A stretch of 64,000 bases of DNA from Microthrixaceae bacterium (GTDB taxonomy: Bacteria > Actinomycetota > Acidimicrobiia > Acidimicrobiales > Microtrichaceae): NCBI GenBank assembly GCA_027493675.1, contig JAOSKI010000045.1, positions 62,001-126,000 on the forward strand. The letters run 5' to 3'. This document shows, one piece after another, positions 49,043-59,390 of this stretch. Each line of letters opens with the position of its first letter. Within the stretch, counting starts at the first letter, position 1. A program made the position numbers and the translations under genes. The notes under the pieces were generated by a model. That model saw nothing but the letters and a program-made list of their open reading frames with translations. It did no database searches and was not told the origin of the DNA.

Positions 49043-49550
49043 CCGACGAGGTGAAGGTGCTGCGCGCACCGCCCTGTTGCTCCTAGGTGCCTACGTGCTC
49101 CAGTTGGGTCTGTTCAGCGACCTGAGGTTGTTCTCGGTCCATCCGGAGGTGCTGCTGAGCATCGCTGCGGGCAGTGCAATAGCCTGGGGCGGCGATCGAG
49201 GTGCCGTGATCGGTTTCGCTGCAGGCCTTCTGGCCGATCTGTCGTTGTCGGGGCGTTTCGGCGTCACGGCGCTGGCTTAGGCGATCTCGTGCTACGGCCT
49301 CGGACTGCTCTCCGAGGGACTGGCAAGGCGATCCCGTGTCGTCGACGCCGTGTTGATGGGCTTCGGTGGTGCGGCCGGCGTGATCGCGTACGCGCTGGCC
49401 GCGGCGATCTTCGGTCAGTCGACCCTCGGTGACGACAACCTCCTGGTGATAATCGGCATGGTCGCATTCTGGAACACGATCCTGAGTCCTGTGGTGGTGC
49501 CGCTGTGCCGTTGGGCCGGCCAACACCCCGAGCTGCGGGCAGCCCGCTGA
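49039..49550 (+). CDS. mreD: Rod-shape protein MreD (contains an in-frame stop)
   Basis: Small polytopic membrane protein. Helices: TALLLLGAYVLQLGLF, VLLSIAAGSAIAWGG, AVIGFAAGLLADLSLSGRFG, GVIAYALAAAIFG and LLVIIGMVAFWNTILSPVVV. A frame error lies near 49070, and TAG at 49278-49280 interrupts the frame in GVTALA-stop-AISCYG, probably a mutated Trp or Tyr codon. Because the sequence resumes in the same frame, this is a substitution rather than an indel. Confidence 0.85.
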
Positions 49551-49552
49551 GC

Positions 49553-49627
49553 GGGCACCGACTGACATGGGCACCGACTGACATGGGCACCGACTGACAT
49601 GGGCACCGACTGACATGGACACCGACT
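49553..49627 (+). repeat. Four-and-a-half 16-bp tandem repeats at the mrdA start
   Basis: GGGCACCGACTGACAT is repeated exactly at 49553, 49569, 49585 and 49601, and degenerates into GGACACCGACT at 49617. The ATG of mrdA (49615) is the last in the series. Each unit holds ATG GGC ACC GAC TGA, a complete four-codon reading frame, so three start-stop minigenes precede the real start. Confidence 0.9.
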
Positions 49628-51852
49628 CCTCCAAGGTGCGGCTGGGTGCAGTGGGGATCGTCGCGTTGTCGCTGTTCCTGGCGCTGTTCGCGCGCCTGTG
49701 GTTCCTTCAGGGGATAGAACGCCAGGAGTTCGAGGCGGCATCGGTGTCCAACCGGCTGCGGGTGATCCACACCGAAGGCCCGCGCGGCAGGATCCTCGAC
49801 CGCAACGGCAAGGTGATCGTCGACAACCGCACGACGATCGTCGTGGCCCTGGACCGCGAGCCCCTGCGCGAGAAGGTGTCGGGACTCGACGAGCGCGATG
49901 AGCAGGACCTCGAGGAGATCCGTAGGAAGCTCCAGCCCGAGTTCGAACGTGCCGCGGAGGCGCTGAGGTCCCTTGGCGTTCCCAACTCCGACGGTGGGCC
50001 CATGACCGCGGAGGATGTCTGGGGTCGCTACTCGGACAAGCGGTACTCGCCACAGGAACCCGTCCCCGTGGCCGAGGACGTGGGCGCGGAGGTCGAGCAG
50101 TACTTCATGGAACGTGCCACGGACTACCCGGGGGTGATCGTGGAGCGGCGGTCGGTGCGGGAGTACCCCTACGGGACCCTCGCTGCGCACGTCCTCGGAT
50201 ACGTGGGTGAGATCAACGACAAGGAGCTGCTCGCCCATGGCGGTGAGATCCCGGGAAGTGACGAGGAGCCGGCATCCACCACCACCGTGCCCGGCCAGGA
50301 ACCCAAGCCCTACGAGGCAGGCGATTCGATAGGCAAGACAGGCGTCGAGCGGGCTTACGAGTCGGATCTGCGCGCGGTGCCGGGGGAGCGCACCATCGAG
50401 GTGAACGCCAGGGGTGAGATGCTCGACGTGGTCTCCGACACGCCTCCGGTGCCGGGTGAGGACCTGTGGCTGACCATCGACATCGACATTCAGGCACTGG
50501 CGGAGGCGAAGCTGGCCGAGAAGATCGACGGCCTTCAGGGTGGGATCACCGAAGATGGTCGGTCGACCAACACCACCCAGGGATCGGTGGTGATCACCGA
50601 TCCCCGCACGGGCGAGGTGCGTGCGATGGCCAGCTATCCGACCTATGACCCCCGGATGCTCGTCAACGGCATTCCCACCGCCCTGTGGGAGGACCTGCAG
50701 GACGCGGCTACCGGCCTGCCGCTGAACAACTGGGCGATCCAAGGCGGCTACGCACCTGGGTCGACCTTCAAGCCGGTGACTGCGCTGGCGGGGATGCGCT
50801 CGGGCTTCATCCGGTCCGGGCAACGACACCTCTACGATCAGGGTGTGTACCGCCTGCAGAACTGCAAGAGCGGGAAGTGCGAGTTCCAGAACGCCGGCCG
50901 TGCCCGACTCGGCTCGGTCGATCTTGTGCGTTCCCTGACGGCGTCCTCGGATGTCTACTACTACTGGATCGGTGAGAACCTGTGGGTCGGCCGTGGGACC
51001 TTCGGGGAGACTCCGATCCAGGATGTCGCCGGTGAGCTTCGGTCTGGGTGAACCCACCGGCATCGAACTGCCCGGGGAGATCAAGGGGCGGATGCCCACC
51101 CCCTCCGAACCGTCGCGAGGCCTACGAGGCCAATCCCGAGGCGTTCATGACCGGTGACTGGTACACCGGCGACAACCTGAACACCGCCATCGGCCAGGGC
51201 GACGTGCTGGTCACTCCGCTGCAACTCGCCAACACCTATGCCACGCTCGCCAACGGTGGTGCGGTGATGAGGCCCCACGTGGCCTTCCAGACGACTCGTG
51301 CGTCGGATCCCACCGAGGCGCCCGGAGCCGAGGGCAACTACGAGGTCGTGCGTACGATCGAACCGGAGGAGATCGGTCGCGTCGCGATGACCGCCGAACA
51401 GCACGACAAGATCTTCCGGGGCCTGGTGGGTGTCACCCAGGATCCGAGGGGGGACCTCGTACTCGGCGTGGCACGACAACCCGACTGCGTGGCCCTTCGC
51501 AGGCAAGACCGGTACCGCACAGGTGAAGGACAAGGCCGACACCTCGGTCTTCGCCGGGTGGGGACCGGCGGTGCCCGGGCAGGCACCCGAGTACGCCGTG
51601 GCGGTGATCATCCCCGAAGCCGGTTTCGGCAGCGATGTGGCGGCACCGCTCACCTTCGACATCCTCGCGCCGGTCTCACGTGGACAGATCGACCCCGTTT
51701 GTCCGGCCCTGGATCCGCAGCGTTCCGAATGCGAGCAGGCCAAGGCGCGAGCGTACGCGCAGCTCGAAGCGGCACTGGCACCTGCCCCCGGGTCGGACCA
51801 GGCCGCAGGAGCCGGCGATGCCGTAGGAGCCGAGCAGGGGGGTGCTCGCTGA
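49615..51852 (+). CDS. mrdA: Penicillin-binding protein 2 (elongation transpeptidase)
   Basis: Class B PBP of the elongasome, ~745 aa. N-terminal membrane helix (AVGIVALSLFLALFARLWFL), RGRILDRNGKVIVDNR, the pedestal region, then the transpeptidase: Ser383 in GGYAPGSTFKPV (SxxK), SSD in SLTASSDVYYYW, and KTGTA. A C-terminal Ala-rich tail follows. Frame errors near 51030, 51105 and 51450. The start ATG 49615 lies at the end of the 16-bp repeat array. Confidence 0.94.
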
Positions 51853-52981
51853 TGCTGACCTCCACGAGCGGTGGTGCCCGACCCCGCATCGCCTCGCGCG
51901 ACCTGACAGCGCCGTGGCACCACGTCGACGGTGTGCTGGTTGGGGCGGTCGGCATGGCCTTGGCGATGGGTTCGGTGATGGTGTTCGGCGCCACCCGCTA
52001 CAACGAGACCAAGGCGGACCTGATCTGGCGTCACCTCGGCTTCGTCGCGCTGGGTGTGCTCGCGGGTGTGCTCCTCGCCGTGGTCGACTACCGCCGCCTG
52101 CTCACGTGGTGGCCGGCGCTGTACGTGGGGTCTGTGCTCATGCTTGCCGGTGTGCTGACCCCCGCTCGGGGCGACTGTGAACGGAACCTCCGGTTGGTAC
52201 CGGGTGGGCCCGGCTTCGTTCCAGCCTGCCGAGCTGGCCAAGTTGACCACCATCCTGGCGGTGGCGGCGTTCCTCGGCGCGGCCGAGGATGTCGACTGGA
52301 AGCGGCTGCTGGTGGCTCTGGGCCTCCTGGGCGTCCCACTTTCGCTGGTGCTGCTGCAACCCGACCTCGGTTCGGCGTTGGTCTTCGGCGCCATCGCCCT
52401 CGGAATGCTCGTGGTGGGTGGTGTGCGGATTCGGCACCTGGCCGCCATCGGGGTGCTGTTGGCACTGGCCGTGGCGCTGCTGTTGGGTTCGGGAATGCTG
52501 GACGACTACCAACAGGAACGACTGAGCGACTTCCTGTCCACCGATGGCCAGTCCTACAACGTCACCCAGGCCCAGACGGCGATCTCCTCTGGAGGTCTCA
52601 CCGGGTACGGCTTCGGGGAGGGCCCCCCAGACCCGTGGCGGCTTCGTGCCGGTGCAGGAGTCGGATTTCGTGTTCACCGTCGCCGGAGAGGAGTTCGGTT
52701 TCATCGGATCGGCGTTCCTGGTGGCGATGCTGGGACTTGTGGTCTGGCGCATCTGGCGCACTGCGGACATGGCGGCGGATCGCCAAGGATCGCTCGTGGC
52801 GATCGGGGTGTTGTCGATGTTCATGTTCCACATCTTCGAGAACATCGGCATGACCCTCGGGATCATGCCGGTCACCGGGATTCCGCTGCCGTTCGTGTCC
52901 TACGGGGGTTCATCGATAGTGGCCTCCTGCGCAGCGGTGGGTCTCGTCGAGTCGGTGCACATGCACCGCTTCTCACGGTGA
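51852..52981 (+). CDS. rodA: SEDS glycosyltransferase RodA
   Basis: Polymerises glycan strands with PBP2. ATG 51852 overlaps the mrdA stop (TGATG). Polytopic with VDGVLVGAVGMALAMGSVMVFGA-like helix, NGTSGWYRVGPASFQPAELAK, LLQPDLGSALVF, SYNVTQAQTAISSGGLTG, ESDFVFTVAGEEFGFIG and the SEDS end GIPLPFVSYGGSS. Frame errors near 52165 and 52625. Confidence 0.95.
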
Positions 52982-53079
52982 GTGGCGTTCATCCCACGAT
53001 GGGTGTGCCGACTGCCGTGACCCGGGCTGCAAGGGGTGGTACGGGCCCGCGGGGTCGGCTCCGGTAGACTCGCTTGATC

Positions 53080-55108
53080 ATGCCGACGAACGAACCGATG
53101 TTCGCTCTCCTGGAGCCGCTGCTCAACCGTGTGCAGCGGCCGGCCCGCTACATCGGATGCGAGGTGGGAGCGGTCGAGCCGGACTGGTCGAAATGCCACG
53201 GTCCGGGTGGCGATGCGGTGGTGCGCTGGCTGTTGGCCTATCCGGACACCTATGAGATAGGCCAACCCAACCAGGGTCTGCAGGTGCTCTTCGAGATCCT
53301 CAACGAACGCCCCGACGCGCTGGCGGAGCGGACCTACGCCCCGTGGGTCGACCTCGAATCGGAGATGCGTGCCGCGGGGGTGCCGCTGTTCAGCGTGGAC
53401 ACCCACCGCGCCGCCGATTCGTTCCACGTCCTCGCGTTCAACCTCTCCGCCGAGCTCACCTACACGAACCTGCTGAACATGGTCGACCTGGCCGGGGTGC
53501 CGGTGCGCGCCGACGAACGCGGCTCGGATCATCCTGTGGTGATCGCCGGAGGTCACTGCACCTACAACCCCGAACCGCTGGCCGACTTCCTCGACGCGGT
53601 GGTCCTGGGTGACGGCGAGGAGGCTGTCGCCGACATCACCGCGGCAATGGCAGCCTGGCTCGCGGCCGGATCGACCGACCGCGAGGATCTCCTGCGGTCC
53701 CTGTGTGGGATCGAGGGCGTCTACGTTCCCGCTGCATACGAGGTCACCTACAGCTCCGACGAACCAGATGCGGTCGTCGAGGCGGTGGAACCCCTGTGGG
53801 CCGAAGCTCCCGAGGTCGTGTCGAAGCGCACGATCCCCGATCTTGCCGAATGGCCCTATCCGCGTAGCCAGATGGTGCCGCTGACCGAGGTGGTCCACGA
53901 CCGGCTCAACGTGGAGGTGTTCCGGGGATGCACCCGCGGATGCCGCTTCTGCCAGGCCGGCATGGTCACGCGGCCGGTGCGGGGAGCGTCCCGCCGAGCA
54001 GGTGGCCACGATGGTCGACGAGGGTCTGGTCAGAACCGGGTACGACGAGGTGGCGCTCACCTCGCTGTCCACAGCCGACTTCTCGGGTATCGCCCAGACC
54101 GTCGCCGGCATCGTCGACGGCGACACCGAGGGTCGCCTGTCGGTGTCGCTGCCGTCTCTCAGAGTGGACGCGTTCGGAGTCGACATCGCCGCTCAGGTGC
54201 AGAAGGGCCGCCGCACCGGACTCACCTTCGCCCCGGAGGCGGGCACATGGCGGATGCGCCAGGTGATCAACAAGCTCATCGGCGAAGAGGACCTCTACAA
54301 CGCGGTCGACAGTGCCTACTCACAGGGCTGGCGCAGGGTGAAGCTCTACTTCCTCACCGGACTCCCGACAGAGACCGACGAGGACACCCTCGGCATCGCG
54401 GCGATGGCGGAGAACTGCGTGGCCATAGGTCGCCGCCATTTGAAGAACCCGTCGGTGACGCTGTCGGTGGGCGGGTTCGTGCCGAAGCCCTTCACTCCGT
54501 TCCAGTGGTTCGGCCAGAACACCGAGCAGGAGCTCCACCGCAAGATCGGGCTCCTGCGTGACGCCCTTCGTGGCAACCGCAACGTCCAGTTCAAGTGGCA
54601 CGACACCCGGGCCAGCGTCATAGAGGGCACCTTCAGCAGGGGCGACCGGCGTCTGGGTGCGGTGATCGAACGGGCATGGCGTAGCGGTGCGACGTTCCAG
54701 GAGTGGTCCGAGTCCTTCTCGTTCGACACCTGGACCGATGCACTGGCGGCCGTCGGCCTGGGTGTGGAGCAGTACGCGTACAGGCATCGTGAGGAAGACG
54801 AATGCCTTCCCTGGGATCACATCGATGCCGGCCTGCACAAGGACTTCCTGTGGCAGGACTGGACCGACGCCCTCGAGGAGGTGGGCCTGCCCGACTGCCG
54901 TTGGACCCCGTGCTACGACTGCGGGGCCTGCACCGGATGGGGTGTGGAGCACGTCGTCGCCTCGGCGGTCCCGCCGGCGGGAGGCAGTCAGGGCACCGGA
55001 CAGGACCTCGGCGTGGGTGGGGTGACGCCCCGTGTCCTCGCGGTGCCTGAGGTATCCGCGGTGCCCGGAGCAACGGCAGTGCCCGTGGAGCTGGGAGCAC
55101 GGCTGTGA
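53080..55108 (+). CDS. B12-binding-like radical SAM protein (TIGR03960 family)
   Basis: ~675 aa. The N-terminal cobalamin-like domain (YPDTYEIGQPNQGLQVLFEI, SAELTYTNLLNMVDLAG, VIAGGHCTYNPEPLADFLD) precedes the radical SAM cluster motif GCTRGCRFCQAGM, then EVALTSLSTADFSG, SLPSLRVDAF and FAPEAGTWRMRQVINK. Family members precede DUF2344 and RNase E/G, as here, and probably modify RNA or a ribosomal component; the reaction is not established. One frame error near 53985. The C-terminal 60 residues are Pro/Val-rich and variable. Confidence 0.88.
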
Positions 55109-55849
55109 GTGGCCGCCAACCCGAGCAGGGTGTGCCCGGGCGCAGGATCCGGGTGCGCTACACCGTCAAGGGAAAGGTGCGCTTCCTGTCGCACCGTGAC
55201 GTCGCACGGGTGATCGAGCGTGCGATCAAGCGGGCAGGGGTGCCGGTGGCCTACAGCGTCGGGTACTCCCCGCGCCCGAAGGTGCAGTACGGCCTTGCTC
55301 TGTCCACGGGCTACGAGTCCGACGGCGAATACATCGACATCCACCTGGATCCGGATCGTGAGGGGATCACCGACACCGCGGACATGGCGCTGGCGCTCAC
55401 CGCTTGCCTCCCCGCCGGGTTGGATGTCACCGCAGCGTGCGAGATCGCAGCGGGTGAGGGATCCCTGCAGGACTCCGTCGAGTCCACATCATGGGTGATC
55501 CATGCGGGGGAGATCCCATTGGCGGAGCTGTCGGCGCGGGTGGATGCGCTGGTTTCGGCTCAGAGCCACGAAATCGAGATCATCCGCAAGGGAAAGCTGG
55601 TACGCGAGGACCTGCGGCCCCTCCTGATGGCGCTTTCAGTCACCGCCGGGGAGCGCTATTGCGTCCTCTGCGCGGAGTTGGGCACCAAGCCCTCGCAGCA
55701 TCCGACCCTCTGAACTGTTGGAGGCGCTCGGAGTGTGCGAACCACTGCTGGTGCGGCGCACACACCAATGGACACGACGTGACGGCGTTCGTGGCGAGCC
55801 CTTGGGGCTCGACGAGCCGGCACCACGCGCAGGATTGTGCGCGTCATGA
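55105..55849 (+). CDS. DUF2344 (TIGR03936) protein
   Basis: ~245 aa from GTG 55105, overlapping the radical SAM stop. IRVRYTVKGKVRFLSHRDVA, VIERAIKRAGVPVAYSVGYS, PRPKVQYGLALSTGYES, YIDIHLD are family motifs. A frame error near 55685 gives a continuation SELLEALGVCEPLLVRRTHQ and TGA 55847-55849. It almost always accompanies the radical SAM protein, sometimes fused to it, and may help it bind substrate. Confidence 0.87.
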
Positions 55850-55861
55850 GAGGACTCAAAG

Positions 55862-57560
55862 ATGACCAACAGCGAACCGACAAAGGACCGCCCGGTACCA
55901 CCGGGAGCTCCTGCCAAGCCGAAGATCGGCGACAGCATCAAGCCGCCCGCCGGCGCTGCGACACCCACTGAACAACCCCAGAGGAGCTCCGGCGGAGGTG
56001 GCTCGGATGGTTCGGGGTCTTCGGGAAACCGCCGCAGACGGCGCCGGGGCAAGTCGCCGAACTCCTCGGGTGGCAACCAACCCGGGGCCCGGAGCACCGA
56101 TGAGAAGGCGCCCGACCGCAAGCCAGGAACCCATGACGAAGGTGGAGGTCAGTCGCAGAACCGGAACCGCCGGCGGCGAAAGGCCCCCAGGCCCGTCGAG
56201 GTGAACGTGGCGGACCTGCCCGCGATCGAGCTCGACGAGCAGGAGATGGCCCGTCGGCGGGGGCGCACCGCGACGGCAAGGCGCTCGGGCGCTATCAGAT
56301 GATGGTGCACGTCACAGAGGAGGCGACGCACATCGCGGTGCTCGAAGGCCGGTCGCTCGTGGAGCACTACGTGGCGCGTCCCAGCGACGACGTGTATCAG
56401 ATCCACGGCAACATCTACGTGGGTCGGGTCGAAAACGTGCTGCCGGGAATGGAGGCGGCCTTCGTGGACATCGCAACACCCAAGAACGCGGTGCTCTACC
56501 GCTCGGATGTCACCTGGGACCCCGATGACCACGAGGGACTCCCGAAGGGTGAGCAGCCGAAGATCGAGGACGTGCTCACGGATCGCCAGATGATCCTGTG
56601 CCAGGTCACGAAGAACCCGATCGCCCACAAGGGGGCCCGACTAACCCAGGAGGTGTCGATCCCCGGACGGTTCGTGGTCTTCGTGCCCAACTCCAACACC
56701 GTGGGGATCTCCAAGCGCCTACCCGACAAGGAACGAAAGCGCCTGCGGAAGATCCTCGACCGGGCACGTCCGGAGGGCCACGGGCTCATTGTCCGCACCG
56801 CGGCCGAGGGTGTCACCGCGGAGGAGATCCAGCGTGACGTGCGCCATCTGGCGATCCAGTGGAACGAGATCGCCCAGATGGCCCACGGCCAGAACTCGCC
56901 CCGGCTGATCTACCGCGAGCCCAACATGGCTGTCCGGATGATACGCGAGGAGTTCAACGCGGATTTCCGCAGTGTGCTCATCGATGATCCCGAGCTCCAC
57001 GCCGAGATCCGCTCGTATGCCGAGACCGTCGCGCCGGCGCTCGCGGACCGCGTCGCTCTCTACGACACCACCACGGATCCGCTGCCGATGTTCGAGCGCT
57101 ACCACGTATCCGAACAGGTGGCCAAGGCCCTGGATCGCAAGGTGTGGCTGCCCTCGGGTGGTTCGTTGATCATCGAGTCCACCGAAGCGCTCACCGTGGT
57201 CGATGTGAACACCGGCAAGAACGTGGGTTCCTCGAGCCTCGAGGAGACCGTGCTCGACAACAACCTGGAGGCCGCCGAGGAGATCGCCCATCAGCTTCGA
57301 CTGCGCGACATCGGGGGCATCATCGTGATCGACTTCGTGGACATGGAGCTCAAGGCGAACCGCGACCAGGTGGTCAGGCGTCTCAAGGAGTCACTTGCAC
57401 GTGACAAGACCCGAACCCAGGTGTTCCCGATCTCCGAGCTGGGTCTGGTGGAGATGACACGCAAGCGCATCGGGGAGGGTTTGCTCGAATCGGTGGCCGC
57501 ACGGTGTGACAACTGTGACGGCAGAGGTCTCAATGTGCCCGAGGACCTTCTGCGCGGTAG
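55862..57560 (+). CDS. rne: Ribonuclease E/G
   Basis: mRNA and rRNA processing endonuclease. ATG 55862; a 130-residue basic, disordered N-terminus (SSGNRRRRRRGKSPN, QNRNRRRRKAPR), then the S1 domain (DVYQIHGNIYVGRVENVLPG, AAFVDIATPKNAVLY), 5' sensor/RNase H region and catalytic DIGGIIVIDFVDME plus TVVDVNTGKNVGSS, and the Zn-link Cys pair CDNCDG. A frame error lies near 56270. In the given sequence the frame continues without a stop into rplU; the TAG at 57558-57560 is one frame off and may be the true end. Confidence 0.92.
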
Positions 57561-57573
57561 CATCTTCGGCCGT

Positions 57574-57879
57574 ATGTATGCAGTCGTGAAAACCGGTGGC
57601 AAGCAGTATCGGGTCGAGCAGGGTCAACGCCTGCGCGTCGAGCGCGTCGGTGCCCCTGACGCAGAGCTCGAGCTGACACCGGTGATGGTCGTCGACGGTG
57701 ACCGCGTGGTCGTGGGTCCCGACGCGGCGGCAGCGAAGGTCTCCGCCAAGGTCCTCGAGGAGGGTCGCGGCCCCAAGATCCATGGCTTCACCTACAAGAA
57801 CAAGTCGAACCAGCGTCGTCGCTGGGGTCATCGCCAGGCGTATTCGATGATCGAGATCACCGGCATCTCAGCCGGCTGA
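57574..57879 (+). CDS. rplU: 50S ribosomal protein L21
   Basis: ATG 57574 begins MYAVVKTGGKQYRVEQGQRL, followed by TPVMVVDGDRVVVGPD, GPKIHGFTYKNKSNQRRRWG and the end SMIEITGISAG, intact at 101 aa. In the given sequence it is in frame with rne with no stop between. There is no obvious ribosome binding site before the ATG, so coupling to rne translation is likely. Confidence 0.96.
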   Translation: MYAVVKTGGKQYRVEQGQRLRVERVGAPDAELELTPVMVVDGDRVVVGPDAAAAKVSAKVLEEGRGPKIHGFTYKNKSNQRRRWGHRQAYSMIEITGISAG

Positions 57880-57894
57880 GCAAGGTGGACACAG

Positions 57895-58146
57895 ATGTCT
57901 AAGACCAAGGGCGGCGGCTCGACACGCAACGGACGGGATTCCCAGGCGCAACGGCTCGGGGTGAAGGTCTACGACGGCGGAGCGGTGAGCGCCGGTGCGA
58001 TCCTCGTGCGCCAGCGCGGTACTCGCATCCATCCCGGTGAGAACGTGGGCAAGGGCGGCGACGACACCCTCTTCGCCCTTGCCGACGGCACTGTGCGCTA
58101 CGGATCACGGCGTAATCGCAAGGTGGTCACCGTCGAGGTCTCCTGA
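57895..58146 (+). CDS. rpmA: 50S ribosomal protein L27
   Basis: Intact, 83 aa from ATG 57895, 15 bases after rpl[41 protein letters not shown] and [14 protein letters not shown] are diagnostic. The N-terminus is [12 protein letters not shown] rather than the common [12 protein letters not shown]. Its end reaches the peptidyl transferase centre. Confidence 0.97.
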   Translation: MSKTKGGGSTRNGRDSQAQRLGVKVYDGGAVSAGAILVRQRGTRIHPGENVGKGGDDTLFALADGTVRYGSRRNRKVVTVEVS

Positions 58147-58147
58147 C

Positions 58148-59257
58148 TCAGATGCCCCGGGGCAGATCACTGTCGTGCCATCCCAGCACGTTTCGTGCGA
58201 GGTTGAACGCGTAGCGATCGGTCATGCCGCCGACCCAGGTGACCGATGCCCTGTACGCCTCCGGGCTCCCTGGGCGGATGTCGACGGATCGGCCGCGATC
58301 GGCACACGGGGACTGTGAATCGTGAAGTGAGTCAGGCCGATCTGCGTAGTGCTCCACGAGCGCCTGCAGGACCCTGATCACAGATCGTGACTGCTCCACC
58401 GATGCAGGGCGCATGTAGATGCGTTCGTAGTTGAACGCCCGGAACTCCGCCAGTGCCTCGGCCATGGGCTCGCTCATACCGATCTCACCTGTGAGCGACA
58501 CGGCTTCGACCACGCCCCCGATGAACGATCGCAGTCGTTCGCTGCGCCCGTTTCCGCATCGCTGCAGCACCACGGGTGGAAGCATCTCGTCGGTGACGAT
58601 CCCCACGTCGCAGGCGTCCTCCATGTCGTGGCACACATATGCGATCCGATCCGCCCACGAGACGATCTCGCCTTCGGGTGTGGAGGGGAGCGGACGGGAC
58701 CACGAGTGGTTCCGTATCCCGTCGAGGGTCTCTGCACACAGGTTGAGCGGCGTGAGCGCGACGTCGGCTCCCCACACCGCATGGTCGTAGCCACCCTCCA
58801 CATACTGCGAGAAAGCGTCCTCGGACGGATGCCCACCCGGACCATGGCCGCAGTCGTGACCGAGTGCGATGGCCTCGGTGAGCGCGACGTTGGCTCCCAC
58901 GGCGGCGGAGATCGCTGTAGCGACCTGGGCCACCTCCAGCGCGTGGGTCAGCCGGGTCCGCTGGTGATCCTCAGGGTGCACGAACACCTGGGTCTTGCCG
59001 GCCAGCCTCCGGAACGCACTGGAATGCAGGATCCGGTCACGGTCACGTTCGAAGCAGGTGCGAACGGGGTCGGGGGTCTCCGGGCGCGCCCGGTCCCCTG
59101 CGCCGATGCCACGGGTGGCCCCAGGAGCCAGCAGGGCGTCCTCGAGCTCCTCCCTGGCCTCCCGGTCCGACAGCCGGCCACCGAGGATGTTGGCGCCGGA
59201 ATCGTGGGCATGGCGGATGTGTCGCAGGCCCGGGGACTCTGAGGGCGCAGTGGCCAT
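58148..59257 (-). CDS. Deoxyguanosinetriphosphate triphosphohydrolase-like HD protein
   Basis: Intact, 369 aa from ATG 59257. The HD phosphohydrolase site is seen in RTRLTHALEVAQVATAI and LGHDCGHGPGGHPSE, with WADRIAYVCHDMEDA supplying the last metal Asp; FRRLAGKTQVFVHPE is typical of the dGTPase family. Hydrolyses dNTPs to deoxynucleoside and triphosphate. It is inserted in opposite orientation between rpmA and obgE, which are usually adjacent, and nearly abuts the rpmA stop. Confidence 0.9.
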   Translation of the reverse strand: MATAPSESPGLRHIRHAHDSGANILGGRLSDREAREELEDALLAPGATRGIGAGDRARPETPDPVRTCFERDRDRILHSSAFRRLAGKTQVFVHPEDHQRTRLTHALEVAQVATAISAAVGANVALTEAIALGHDCGHGPGGHPSEDAFSQYVEGGYDHAVWGADVALTPLNLCAETLDGIRNHSWSRPLPSTPEGEIVSWADRIAYVCHDMEDACDVGIVTDEMLPPVVLQRCGNGRSERLRSFIGGVVEAVSLTGEIGMSEPMAEALAEFRAFNYERIYMRPASVEQSRSVIRVLQALVEHYADRPDSLHDSQSPCADRGRSVDIRPGSPEAYRASVTWVGGMTDRYAFNLARNVLGWHDSDLPRGI

Positions 59258-59390
59258 GCATGGTGGAGGCCCACAGGGTGGCCCGCGATGAGCCGCTGGT
59301 GTCAGTGGTGGGGGTGTCGATGGTGGGGGTGCCCATGCATCGAGAATAGAGAAGCCGTGTGACAGCCGACCGAGCCGTATCCTCGTGGTC

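Noticed and set aside
49553-49627. 16-bp repeats as a CRISPR array
   Set aside because: The units are directly adjacent without spacers, and there are no cas genes in the window.
49264-51099. A 611-codon minus-strand open frame opposite mrdA
   Set aside because: It mirrors the GC-rich mrdA codon pattern and the 16-bp repeats; no motif, and mrdA is certain on the other strand.
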